Below are positions 40,654 through 49,197 of a stretch of DNA of 64,000 bases, piece after piece. The translations under genes were made by a program, and so were the position numbers. The stretch is from Nonomuraea dietziae (GTDB lineage: Bacteria; Actinomycetota; Actinomycetes; Streptosporangiales; Streptosporangiaceae). Position 1 is the first letter of the stretch, and every line of letters starts with the position of its first letter. The DNA lies in NCBI RefSeq assembly GCF_014195505.1, contig NZ_JACIBV010000002.1, positions 372,001 through 436,000 of the forward strand. The letters run 5' to 3'. Below the pieces are notes generated by a model, which ran no database searches, was not told the DNA's origin, and worked only from the letters and a program-made list of their open reading frames with translations.

Positions 40654-43149
40654 TCACGTTCCCGCCGCCCTCTCCACGATCCGCGCCCACCTGTCCAAAA
40701 AGGCCTGCGCGGTGTCGAAGTCGTGGGCCTCGGCCCACAGGTCGGTGGCGGGCTCGGAGGCAGCCGGCAGGATCAGCGCCCAGCGCCCGTCCTCGCCGAC
40801 CACGCGCACGCCGTCGGTGGTGTCGAGGCGGAAGCCCTCCGCGGCCTCGATCACCGAGCGCATCACCGCCCCCTTGGTCGCCCACGGCGTCGGGACGGTC
40901 CGCTTGAGCAGCTTGGCCTCGGGGATCCTCGCGTCGATCTGGCTGAGCGTCAGCCGCGTGCGGGCCACGAGGCCGAGCAGGCGCAGGAAGACGGCCAGGC
41001 CGTCGACCGTGGGCCCGAACTCCGGCACGATGAAGCCGCCCCTGCCGTCACCGGCGAAGATCATGTACGGCCTGGCGGCGGCGGTGGTGAGCGCGTCGAG
41101 GGAGGTGGAGGTCCACTCCACCTGGACCCCGTGGAAGCGGCAGACCTGTTCGGCCACCCTGGTGGTCGTGACGGGCAGCGCCACCCTGCCCCTGCGTCGC
41201 TCGGCGGCGACCAGGTCGAGCACCACCAGCAGCGCCCGCTCCTCGCTGATGAGCTGGCCCATCTCGTCGACCAGGGCGATGCGCTCGCCCACCGGGTCGA
41301 AGCGTACGCCGAAGGAGGCGCGCGAGGAGCCGACGAGCTCGGACAGGCGCTGCAGGTCGCGGCGGCGCTCGGCCAGCGTCTCGGTGGGCGAGGCGGAGTC
41401 GAGGCGGGCGTTGACGGTCAGCACCTCCACGCCGAGGCGGCCCAGCAGGGTGGGCAGGACCAGCGAGGAGGTGCCGCCCGCGCAGTCGACGACCACCTTC
41501 ATGTCGTTGACGCCGGTCATGTCCACGTATCGCAGGAGTTCCTGGGCGTAGTCCTCGACCGCCCTCGCGGGGAAGCTCAGCTCACCGATCTCGCCGGGGA
41601 AGGCCCTGCGGAACTCCTGACGGGAGAAGACGCGCTCCAGCTTGCGCTGGCTGGCCGGGGACAGGTCGGCGCCTCTGGAGTCCATGAAGACGATGTCGAC
41701 GCTCTGCGGGTCCCCCGAGGTGGTGCGCAGGGCGATGCCGCCGCTGGCGGGCCTTCGGGAGGTGTGGAAGCGGGCCACGGGCAGCGGCATGGCCTCCAGG
41801 TCGAGCACGTCGATGGCGCCCGCCGTCAGCGCGCTGATGACGGCGCGCTTGAGCGCTCTGGCCGCGCGGGAGGAGTCGCGCGAGGTGATGACCGTGTCGC
41901 CCTTCTTCAGGGTGGTGGCGTAGGCGCTGGCCAGCCGTACGCACAGCTCCGGGGTGATCTCGACGTTGACCAGGCCGCTGACGCCGCGCGGGCCGAACAG
42001 GCTGCGCTGGCCGCGCGACTCCCAGATGACGCTGGTGTTGACGACCGCGCCCGCCTCGACGGTCTTGAAGGGATAGACCTTGACGCCGCTGGAGACGTAG
42101 GCCTCGGCCTCGATGACGCACTCGTCGCCGACGACGGCGTTCTCCTCGATCCTGGCGCCGGTCATCAGGTCGGTGTTCTTACCGATGACGCAGCCGCGCA
42201 GGTTCACCCCCGGGCCGATGTAGACGTTGTCGTGGACGACGGCGCGGTGCAGGAAGGCGCCCTCACGCACCACGGCGTTGCTGCCGAGCACGGTGTACTC
42301 ACGAAGCTCGGCGCCCGCCTCGATCTTGACGTAGTCGCCGATCAGCAGGGGGCCCTTGAGCACGGCGTCGGGGTCGACCGCCGCGCCCTCGCCGACCCAG
42401 ATGCCCGGTGACATCTCGAAGCCGCCGATGTCGAGGTCGACGCGTCCGGACAGCGCGTCGGCCTGGGCCTTCATGTAGCTCTCGTGGGTGCCGACGTCCT
42501 CCCAGTAGCAGTCGGAGACGTAGCCGTAGATGGGCGCGCCGCGCTTGAGCAGGCGGGGGAAGATGTCGGAGGACCAGTCGACGGCCTCGCCGGCGGCGAC
42601 CTCGTCGAGGACCTCGGGCTCCATCACGTAGATGCCGGTGTTGACGGTGTCGGAGAAGACCTGGCCCCAGGTGGGCTTCTCCAGGAAGCGCTGCACCCTG
42701 CCCTGGTCGTCCACGATGATGATGCCGAACTCGAGGGGGTTGGGGACGCGGGTCAGCCCGATCGTGACGAGGGCGGAATTCTCGCGGTGAAACCTGATCA
42801 TGTCCGATAAGTCGATATCGGTCAGAGCGTCACCGGAAATAACGAGAAAACGATCATCGCGGAGTTTGTCGGCCGCGTTCTTGACGCTGCCCGCCGTGCC
42901 GAGGGGAAGGTCTTCGGTGGCGTAGTGCAGGCGCATGCCCAGTTCGTCGCCGTCGCCGAAGTAGCTGCGCACCAGCGCCGCAAGGAACTGGACGGTGACG
43001 ACGGTCTCGGTCAACCCGTGGCGTTTCAGCAGGCGGAGGACGTGTTCCATGATCGGGCGGTTGACCACGGGGAGCAGGGGTTTGGGCTGGTTCGCGGTCA
43101 TCGGCCGCAGCCGAGTCCCCTCCCCGCCTGCCATGACGACCGCCTTCAC
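40654..43149 (-). CDS. Nucleotidyltransferase (mannose-1-P guanylyltransferase-like) fused to a phosphomannomutase-like domain
   Basis: An 831-residue fusion. Residues 1-235 are a sugar-phosphate nucleotidyltransferase (VVMAGGEGTRLRPMTANQPK, GDALTDIDLS, EKPTWGQVFSDTVNTGIY). About 250-370 are left-handed beta-helix hexapeptides (GPLLIGDYVKIEAGAELREY). From about 380 a phosphohexomutase-like region retains the phosphoserine loop TSRDSSRAARAL. The usual metal loop DGDxDR is replaced by DPVGER, and the sugar-binding GExSGH loop by GDGRGG, so mutase activity is doubtful. Such fusions are found across actinobacteria beside a CDP-alcohol phosphatidyltransferase, as here (4-base gap). It probably makes NDP-mannose or NDP-glucose; which one is inferred. 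Confidence 0.88.
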   Translation of the reverse strand: MKAVVMAGGEGTRLRPMTANQPKPLLPVVNRPIMEHVLRLLKRHGLTETVVTVQFLAALVRSYFGDGDELGMRLHYATEDLPLGTAGSVKNAADKLRDDRFLVISGDALTDIDLSDMIRFHRENSALVTIGLTRVPNPLEFGIIIVDDQGRVQRFLEKPTWGQVFSDTVNTGIYVMEPEVLDEVAAGEAVDWSSDIFPRLLKRGAPIYGYVSDCYWEDVGTHESYMKAQADALSGRVDLDIGGFEMSPGIWVGEGAAVDPDAVLKGPLLIGDYVKIEAGAELREYTVLGSNAVVREGAFLHRAVVHDNVYIGPGVNLRGCVIGKNTDLMTGARIEENAVVGDECVIEAEAYVSSGVKVYPFKTVEAGAVVNTSVIWESRGQRSLFGPRGVSGLVNVEITPELCVRLASAYATTLKKGDTVITSRDSSRAARALKRAVISALTAGAIDVLDLEAMPLPVARFHTSRRPASGGIALRTTSGDPQSVDIVFMDSRGADLSPASQRKLERVFSRQEFRRAFPGEIGELSFPARAVEDYAQELLRYVDMTGVNDMKVVVDCAGGTSSLVLPTLLGRLGVEVLTVNARLDSASPTETLAERRRDLQRLSELVGSSRASFGVRFDPVGERIALVDEMGQLISEERALLVVLDLVAAERRRGRVALPVTTTRVAEQVCRFHGVQVEWTSTSLDALTTAAARPYMIFAGDGRGGFIVPEFGPTVDGLAVFLRLLGLVARTRLTLSQIDARIPEAKLLKRTVPTPWATKGAVMRSVIEAAEGFRLDTTDGVRVVGEDGRWALILPAASEPATDLWAEAHDFDTAQAFLDRWARIVERAAGT

Positions 43150-43153
43150 TCGA

Positions 43154-43738
43154 TCACTCCTTCTTCGCAGCGGTTACGAGTTGGCGCACCTGTACCACAT
43201 ACAGCAGTCCTGCCCACCAGTACAGGCCCGTTCCCCAGATGGCGAACGCCCATCCGATAATCCTTGCAATATCGGCATACCAGGCTCCGGTGTGCGAGGC
43301 CAGGAAGAGGAGGGGGAAGGCGTACATCAGATTGGCCATGGCGGCCTTGCCGAGGAAATGCACGGGCAGTGCCTTGTAGCCGTACTTGCGGAGCACGGGG
43401 AAGAAACATCCGACGAAGATCTCGCGACCCAGGATGATCGCGACCAGCCACCACGGGATGACCTCGCGCAGCAGCAGGCCGAGCAGGGTGGCGAAGACGT
43501 AGAGCTTGTCGGCGGCGGGGTCGATGAGACGGCCGAGCCTGCTGGTCTGGTTCCACGCGCGGGCGATCTTGCCGTCGAGCCAGTCGGTGAACCCCGCGAC
43601 CATGAGCAGCGCGATCGCCCAGCCGTCCGCCTTGGGCCCGAGAACCAGCCAGAGGAACACGGGGACGCCGAGCAGACGCAGGAAGCTCAGCAGGTTCGGA
43701 ACCGTCCAGATTCGGTCCTCGGCGGAAGTTTCACTCAC
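43154..43738 (-). CDS. CDP-alcohol phosphatidyltransferase family membrane protein
   Basis: I chose GTG 43738 (194 residues); the frame is open upstream but that part overlaps the thiC riboswitch. The CDP-alcohol signature D-x2-D-G-x2-A-R-x8-G-x3-D-x3-D is complete (starting DWLDGKIAR, then RLGRLIDPAADK). Several membrane helices follow (FATLLGLLLREVIPWWLVAIIL; MANLMYAFPLLFLA). Members make phosphatidylglycerophosphate, phosphatidylinositol phosphate or related lipids at the inner membrane. It stands 4 bases upstream of the nucleotidyltransferase/mutase fusion gene in the same operon, a pairing seen in other actinobacteria. The exact alcohol acceptor is not determined. Confidence 0.9.
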   Translation of the reverse strand: MSETSAEDRIWTVPNLLSFLRLLGVPVFLWLVLGPKADGWAIALLMVAGFTDWLDGKIARAWNQTSRLGRLIDPAADKLYVFATLLGLLLREVIPWWLVAIILGREIFVGCFFPVLRKYGYKALPVHFLGKAAMANLMYAFPLLFLASHTGAWYADIARIIGWAFAIWGTGLYWWAGLLYVVQVRQLVTAAKKE

Positions 43739-43871
43739 GCTGCCGACCCTACTGCGTCGCCCACCTGCGCACGCTGGGCCGCCCGCCCGCTGTTTCCGCG
43801 CGGGTTCGGCCGGCCGCGGGCGGCAGGGGGTTGCGCGACACCCGGGTGATCGGGTTACGGTGGCGCCGACC

Positions 43872-43962
43872 AACGCGGGAGCCCGGTGCGGACCGGGCTG
43901 AGAGGACGGCTGACCAGCCGCCGACCGCCAGAACCTGCTCCGGGTAATGCCGGCGAAGGGAG
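43872..43962 (+). promoter_or_regulatory. TPP riboswitch (THI element) upstream of thiC
   Basis: The conserved THI-box parts are in order: ACGCGGGAGCCCGG, the GGGCUGAGAGGAC core, a variable GGCUGACCAGCC hairpin, then GACCGCCAGAACCUGCUCCG and GGGUAAUGCCGGCGAAGGGA. Its 3' end overlaps the likely ribosome-binding site of thiC (GAAGGGAG, 43955-43962), so control by hiding the start site is likely when thiamine diphosphate is bound. Confidence 0.96.
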
Positions 43963-43970
43963 TTTGCGCG

Positions 43971-45689
43971 ATGAGTGGCGCGCGCTTTTCCAAGACCTAC
44001 CAGGGTGAGCTCAGGGTCCCCATGCGGGAGATCGGACTGAGCGACGGCACCGTGTTCACCGTCTACGACACCTCGGGCCCCTACACCGACCCTGCCGTCG
44101 AGACCGACGTCACGCGCGGCCTGAGCCCCCTGCGCGAGCAGTGGATCCTCGATCGCGCCGACGTCGTCGGGTACGGCGGCCGCCAGGTCAAGCCGCTCGA
44201 CGACGGCTACCGCGACCAGGCCTCGTGGAAGCGCGCCCACGCCGTGCCCCGCCTGGGCGCGCGGCGCCAGCCGCTCAGGGCGGCGGGCGGGCCCGTCACC
44301 CAGCTCGCCTACGCCCGCAGGGGCGTCGTGACGAAGGAGATGGAGTTCGTCGCCGTGAGGGAGGGCGTCGAGGCCGAGTTCGTCCGCGCCGAGGTGGCCG
44401 CGGGCAGGGCGATCATCCCGGCCAACGTCAACCATCCCGAGAGCGAGCCGATGATCATCGGCCGCAACTTCCTCGTCAAGATCAACGCCAATATCGGCAA
44501 CTCCGCCGTCACCTCCTCCATCGAGGAGGAGGTGGAGAAGATGACCTGGGCCATCCGCTGGGGCGCCGACACCGTCATGGACCTCTCGACGGGTCGTGAC
44601 ATCCACACCACCCGCGAGTGGATCATCCGCAACTCCCCCGTGCCCATCGGCACCGTGCCGCTCTACCAGGCGCTGGAGAAGGTCGGCGGGGTCGCGCCCG
44701 ACCTGTCGTGGGAGGTCTACCGCGACACCCTGATCGAGCAGTGCGAGCAGGGCGTCGACTACGTGACCGTCCACGCGGGCGTACGTCTGTCCTATGTCCC
44801 CCTCACCGTCGGCCGCAAGACCGGCATCGTCTCGCGCGGCGGCTCGATCATGGCGGCGTGGTGCCTGGCCCACCACCGCGAGAACTTCCTGTACGAGAAC
44901 TTCGAGGAGATGTGCGAGATCCTCGCCTCCTACGACGTCGCCTTCTCCCTCGGCGACGGCCTGCGCCCCGGCTCGATCGCCGACGCCAACGACGAGGCCC
45001 AGTTCGCCGAGCTGCGCACGCTGGGCGAGCTCACCGGGATCGCACGCTCCCGCGACGTCCAGGTCATGGTCGAGGGCCCTGGCCACGTGCCCATGAACAA
45101 GATCAAGGAGAACGTCGACCTGCAGCGCGAGCTCTGCGACGACGCCCCCTTCTACACCCTCGGCCCCCTCGTCACCGACATCGCGCCGGGCTACGACCAC
45201 ATCACCTCGGGGATCGGCGCGGCCATGATCGGCTGGTACGGCACCGCCATGCTCTGCTACGTCACGCCGAAGGAGCACCTGGGGCTGCCCGACAGGGAGG
45301 ACGTCAAGACCGGCGTCATCACCTACAAGATCGCCGCGCACGCCGCCGACCTCGCCAAGGGGCACCCGAAGGCCCAGGAGTGGGACGACGCGCTGTCGGA
45401 GGCGCGCTTCGAGTTCAGGTGGGAGGACCAGTTCGAGCTGTCCCTCGACCCCGGCACCGCCCGCTCCTTCCACGACGAGACGCTGCCCGCCGCGCCCGCG
45501 AAGACGGCGCACTTCTGCAGCATGTGCGGGCCGAAGTTCTGCTCGATGCGCATCTCGCACGACCTGAGGGCGGCGGAGGGCATGCGCGCCAAGTCGGAGG
45601 AGTTCGTGGCCGGGGGCGGCGAGGTCTACGTTCAGCTGACCGACAGACCGCTCCTTCCGAGAGAGGAGCGGGGACAGAGCGAAGTCTAG
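43971..45689 (+). CDS. thiC: Phosphomethylpyrimidine synthase
   Basis: ThiC is the radical-SAM enzyme that converts aminoimidazole ribotide into hydroxymethylpyrimidine phosphate for thiamine synthesis. I chose ATG 43971 (572 residues), 8 bases after GAAGGGAG. Diagnostic stretches include PANVNHPESEPMIIGRNF, NIGNSAVTSS, MDLSTGRDIHTTREWI, RGGSIMAAWCLAHHRENFLY and the C-terminal cluster motif CSMCGPKFCSM with three cysteines. It is preceded by a TPP riboswitch. Its TAG shares CTAG with the convergent trpF stop. No other thi genes adjoin. Confidence 0.97.
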   Translation: MSGARFSKTYQGELRVPMREIGLSDGTVFTVYDTSGPYTDPAVETDVTRGLSPLREQWILDRADVVGYGGRQVKPLDDGYRDQASWKRAHAVPRLGARRQPLRAAGGPVTQLAYARRGVVTKEMEFVAVREGVEAEFVRAEVAAGRAIIPANVNHPESEPMIIGRNFLVKINANIGNSAVTSSIEEEVEKMTWAIRWGADTVMDLSTGRDIHTTREWIIRNSPVPIGTVPLYQALEKVGGVAPDLSWEVYRDTLIEQCEQGVDYVTVHAGVRLSYVPLTVGRKTGIVSRGGSIMAAWCLAHHRENFLYENFEEMCEILASYDVAFSLGDGLRPGSIADANDEAQFAELRTLGELTGIARSRDVQVMVEGPGHVPMNKIKENVDLQRELCDDAPFYTLGPLVTDIAPGYDHITSGIGAAMIGWYGTAMLCYVTPKEHLGLPDREDVKTGVITYKIAAHAADLAKGHPKAQEWDDALSEARFEFRWEDQFELSLDPGTARSFHDETLPAAPAKTAHFCSMCGPKFCSMRISHDLRAAEGMRAKSEEFVAGGGEVYVQLTDRPLLPREERGQSEV

Positions 45690-46273
45690 GAGCGGGCCGC
45701 CCTGAGGAAGGAGCGGATGAGGGCGGAGTCCTTCACGCCCCTGGCCACCTCGACGCCGCTCGAGACGTCCACGCCCCATGGCCGCGCGGCCTCGATCGCC
45801 TGCCGTACGTTGCCGGGGTCGAGGCCGCCCGCCAGCAGCCAGTTCCCCGACGGCCTGCCCCGCACGGCCGTCCAGTCCCACGGCTCGCCCGCGCCCGCCC
45901 TGGGCGCGTCGACGATCAGCAGGTCCTCGTCGAAGGCTCCGGTGCGCAGGTCGGCGTCGGCCGCCACGGCGCGCACGAGGGTGAGGCCGAGATCCTTCAG
46001 CGCGGTGAAGTCGGCGTGCGGGTGCCTGCCGTGCAGCTGGACGGCTCCGACCCCGGCGGCCTGGGCCGCCTGCCGTACCTCTTCCACCGGCTCGCCCATG
46101 AAGACGCCCACGGTCAGCACGTGAGAGGGTGCCAGCGCGGCCAGCTCCGCGGCCCGCGACGGGGTGACCCTGCGCGGGCTGGCGGTCATGACGAGCCCGA
46201 TCGCGTCGGCGCCGGCCTCGACGGCCGCCTCGACGTGCTCGGGCTCGCTCAGCCCGCAGATCTTCACGAACAT
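45686..46273 (-). CDS. trpF: Phosphoribosylanthranilate isomerase (TrpF-like)
   Basis: A 195-residue single TIM barrel. The N-terminal strand carries the catalytic cysteine (MFVKICGLSEPEHV). GLVMTASPRRVTPSRA, VGAVQLHGRH, the catalytic aspartate in LLIVDAPR, LLAGGLDPGNVRQAI and GVDVSSGVEVARGVKD follow the TrpF pattern. It isomerises phosphoribosylanthranilate in tryptophan synthesis. Many actinobacteria lack trpF and use bifunctional PriA, so a separate trpF here, away from other trp genes and convergent with thiC, is notable. It could be an auxiliary or specialised copy. Confidence 0.88.
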   Translation of the reverse strand: MFVKICGLSEPEHVEAAVEAGADAIGLVMTASPRRVTPSRAAELAALAPSHVLTVGVFMGEPVEEVRQAAQAAGVGAVQLHGRHPHADFTALKDLGLTLVRAVAADADLRTGAFDEDLLIVDAPRAGAGEPWDWTAVRGRPSGNWLLAGGLDPGNVRQAIEAARPWGVDVSSGVEVARGVKDSALIRSFLRAARS

Positions 46274-46283
46274 AGCCGAAAGC

Positions 46284-46715
46284 CTAGCGCCGGCGTGAGG
46301 CCGCGGGCGACCAGGCCCAGACGGTGGTCAGCGCCAGCAGGCCGAACATGAGCACGCCGTTGGGCACGTGCGCGCCCAGGCCGATGGCCAGCAGGAAGTG
46401 CTGGGCGATGCCGAGCACGAACAGCGCGAGGCTGGCGAGCGCGGGCCAGCCCGCGCCCCTGCCCGGACGCCAGTACAGGACGGCGGCGACGATCTGGAGC
46501 AGGCCGATCAGGTGGGAGACCATGCCGATCATGACGTGGGTCTCGGCGACCCCGAGATCGGCGGCGATGCCGGTGTCGGTGAAGACCAGCGCCTGGCCCG
46601 CGAACATGGCCGCGACGAGCAGCGAGACCGCGTGGGCGAGCACGAGGACGCGCAGGGTGTAGAGCAGCCCTGAGGAGACAGGGGAGACAGACGTGGCTGA
46701 GGTCACGTCGTGCAT
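46284..46715 (-). CDS. Small four-helix integral membrane protein of unknown function
   Basis: I chose ATG 46715 (143 residues), with GAAGGA 9 bases upstream; an in-frame start at 46766 exists but gives an unconserved basic lead. Four hydrophobic segments are visible: VLVLAHAVSLLVAAMFAG, VMIGMVSHLIGLLQIVAAVL, WPALASLALFVLGIAQHFLL and GVLMFGLLALTTVWAW. No motif is recognised. It stands 10 bases upstream of trpF on the same strand and may be co-transcribed, and it lies downstream of a two-component system. Function unknown. Confidence 0.75.
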   Translation of the reverse strand: MHDVTSATSVSPVSSGLLYTLRVLVLAHAVSLLVAAMFAGQALVFTDTGIAADLGVAETHVMIGMVSHLIGLLQIVAAVLYWRPGRGAGWPALASLALFVLGIAQHFLLAIGLGAHVPNGVLMFGLLALTTVWAWSPAASRRR

Positions 46716-46800
46716 GAGGTGGTCCTTCCTGGAGAGGTGAGGACCACATCGTGACGGCGCGGGCACCCGGCGGTCGTCAGCCTGCCGGGTGATGCCCCGG

Positions 46801-47475
46801 TCAGCCCCGCGGCGGATGCCGCACGGGGCGGAAGGCGGCGTCGACCAGGCCGATGCGGTGCGCGACGACGGCGGCCTGGATGCGGTTGCGCAGGCCGAGC
46901 TTGTCCATCGCCGAGCCGACGTGGGTCTTTACCGTGGTGACGCCGACGTGCAGCCTGTCGGCGATCTCGGCGTTGGACAGGCCGGTGCCGACCAGGGCGA
47001 GCACCTCGAGCTCCCGCTCGGTGAGCCCGACGGGCGCGGGTGTGGCCTGCTGCTCGGCGGCCAGCGCCCGCTCGACCACCCTGCGCAGCACCGAGGGGGC
47101 CAGCAGCTGCTCGCCCGAGGCCGCCCTTCGCACGGCGTCGACCATGCGCTCCGGCTCGTCGTCCTTGACCAGGAAGCCCAGCGCTCCGACGCGCAGGGCC
47201 GCGTAGACGTTGGCGTCGTCGGCGAAGGTGGTGAGGACCACGATCTTGGCGCCCGGCTGCGAGCCCAGGATGCGCTTGATCGCCTCGAGGCCGTCGACCC
47301 TGGGCATGCGCAGGTCCATGAGCACCACGTCCGGCCTGTGGTGTTGGGCCAGGCGCACCGCCTCCGCGCCGTCCTCGGCCTCCCCGACGACCTCCATGTC
47401 GCCCGCCGCCTGCAGCAACATGCGCACGCCGGCTCTGACCAGCGCCTGGTCGTCGGCCACCACCACTCGGATCAC
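46801..47475 (-). CDS. NarL/LuxR-family response regulator
   Basis: A 224-residue response regulator starting at GTG 47475, which shares GTGA with the kinase stop. The receiver domain has the acidic pair in VVVADDQALVRAG, the phospho-acceptor aspartate in DVVLMDLRMPRVDG, the switch threonine in IVVLTTFADD and the lysine in GFLVKDDEP. The C-terminal LuxR HTH is LTERELEVLALVGTGLSNAE and IADRLHVGVTTVKTHVGSAM. Its cognate kinase is encoded immediately upstream. Target promoters are unknown. Confidence 0.95.
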   Translation of the reverse strand: MIRVVVADDQALVRAGVRMLLQAAGDMEVVGEAEDGAEAVRLAQHHRPDVVLMDLRMPRVDGLEAIKRILGSQPGAKIVVLTTFADDANVYAALRVGALGFLVKDDEPERMVDAVRRAASGEQLLAPSVLRRVVERALAAEQQATPAPVGLTERELEVLALVGTGLSNAEIADRLHVGVTTVKTHVGSAMDKLGLRNRIQAAVVAHRIGLVDAAFRPVRHPPRG

Positions 47476-49067
47476 GTCGTCACCTTGGTCTTCGGATAGG
47501 GAAGGGTCACCGACAGCCGCCAGCCGCCGCCGTCGGGTCCTGCGCTCAGCGTGCCGCCCAGCGCCTTGGCGCGCTCGCGCATGCCCGCCAGCCCCTGCCC
47601 CGAGGACGGCAGCGGCTCGCGCACCGTGGGCGGGCGGCCGTTGGACACCTCGACGAGGAGCTCCCCGTCACCCGCGGCCAGCCCCACCCGTACGGCGGTG
47701 CCCGGCCCCGCGTGCTTGAGCACGTTGGTCAGTCCCTCCTGCACGATGCGGGCGGCCGAGGCCCTGGCCACCAGCGGCGCCTCGCCGAGCGCGGGGTCGA
47801 CGTCGAGGTCGACCAGCAGCCCCGCGGCGATCATCCGCTCGGCGGACTCGGTGACCACGTCGGCGGGGTCGGCCAGCAGCGCGGCGTCGCCGCCGGGGTC
47901 GCGCAGCACGTCGAGCAGGCCGCGCAGGTCCTCGAGCACCTGGTGGCCCGTCTCCTTGATGTCGGCCAGCGCGTCGGCGACGGGACCGTCGGGGGCGGCG
48001 TAGCGGGCGGCGCCGGCCCGCAGCACCATCGCCCCGACGTGGTGGGCGACGATGTCGTGGACCTCGCGGGCGATGCGCTCGCGCTCGGCCAGCTGGTCGG
48101 CGCGCAACTGGGCGATGGCCAGCCGCTCGGACTCGCGCACCCGCAGCCGCTCGGCCTCCGCGGCCGACTGCCTGGCGCCCGCGTACCTGCCGATCGCGAT
48201 CGGGGTGGCCACCACCACGAGCATCAGCCCCACCTTGAGCCCGGTGACGGTGCCCTCGGAGCCGACCACCACGAGCGAGGCCAGGAAGCTGGCCGCCACG
48301 TAGACGACCAGGTTCCAGAACCAGGAGGCCACCCGCATCGCGAACACGCCGACCGAGATCAGCAGCAGGACGTGGACGGTGCTGGTCGCCGCCGAGAAGG
48401 CCTGGTTGGACAGGAGCAGCATCGCCCCCTCGACCAGGAACACCACCGCGGGCAGCCGCCTGGCCACGCCCAGGGCCAGCCCCGCGACCACCACGAACGA
48501 GACGATCACCCAGGCGGGCTGCTCGCTGGTGTGCCACATGGGCCAGGTGCCGAGCACCGCGACGGCCACGCCCGCCCCCGCCAGCAGCACGTCGGGGGTG
48601 ACCTCGGGCTCCTTCAGCCGCCCCGCGGGACCGCGCAGATAGCGGCCGACCAGGGCGGGCAGCAGCGGGATGCCGACGGAGTAGACCCAGGCCGCGCCGG
48701 TGAAGCCGGTGCCGGGGTCGGCGATGTTGAGGCCGGTGGCCAGCGCGCCCGGCACGACGGCGACGAGGGTGGCGAGCCAGCCTCGCAGGTAGCCGGTGGC
48801 GCCGATCGCGACGCAGAGCAGGATCTGCGCGGTGTTGGAGGTGAAGGCCTCGATCTGGTCGGTGAACAACAGGAACGCGGCCAGGTAGAGGCTGACGTGG
48901 ACGGGACGGCGCCGCACGAACCCCATCGGCGCGCCGACCAGGACGGCGAAGACGGGGACCAGCCAGTCGGGCGCCGCCCCTGCCCCCGCCTTGCCCGACA
49001 TCAGCAGGTCGAGGGCCACTCCTGAGGCGGCAAGCAGCACGTCGGGTGCCACACCACGCCATCGCAT
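47472..49067 (-). CDS. NarL-type sensor histidine kinase with a large membrane region
   Basis: I chose ATG 49067 (531 residues). About 10 hydrophobic segments fill residues 1-310, so the sensor is probably membrane-embedded. The HisKA_3 phosphoacceptor histidine is in REVHDIVAHHVGAMVL, and the HATPase region carries IVQEGLTNVLKHA and the glycine box SGQGLAGMRERAKALGG. This matches the DesK/NarL-class kinases of actinobacteria. It is coupled by GTGA to its response regulator. The long hydrophobic part with repeated 'PDVLLA' starts (MRWRGVAPDVLLAASGV and PEVTPDVLLAGAGV) suggests internal duplication of the membrane domain. Signal unknown. Confidence 0.92.
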   Translation of the reverse strand: MRWRGVAPDVLLAASGVALDLLMSGKAGAGAAPDWLVPVFAVLVGAPMGFVRRRPVHVSLYLAAFLLFTDQIEAFTSNTAQILLCVAIGATGYLRGWLATLVAVVPGALATGLNIADPGTGFTGAAWVYSVGIPLLPALVGRYLRGPAGRLKEPEVTPDVLLAGAGVAVAVLGTWPMWHTSEQPAWVIVSFVVVAGLALGVARRLPAVVFLVEGAMLLLSNQAFSAATSTVHVLLLISVGVFAMRVASWFWNLVVYVAASFLASLVVVGSEGTVTGLKVGLMLVVVATPIAIGRYAGARQSAAEAERLRVRESERLAIAQLRADQLAERERIAREVHDIVAHHVGAMVLRAGAARYAAPDGPVADALADIKETGHQVLEDLRGLLDVLRDPGGDAALLADPADVVTESAERMIAAGLLVDLDVDPALGEAPLVARASAARIVQEGLTNVLKHAGPGTAVRVGLAAGDGELLVEVSNGRPPTVREPLPSSGQGLAGMRERAKALGGTLSAGPDGGGWRLSVTLPYPKTKVTT

Positions 49068-49197
49068 GGGGACAACCGTATCGAGGACCGCCGCCTGCTC
49101 CGTCCTCCCGATGGAGGAGTTCGCATCCTCCAAGTGGCCGGTTTTCTGGCCGCAAGTCGGATGAGCGGGCTTGCGCGGGGGTCGTAACGTTGGTCCC

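Noticed and set aside
40651..42411. Plus-strand frame opposite the nucleotidyltransferase fusion
   Set aside because: Composition is that of an antisense high-GC frame and no domain is recognised.
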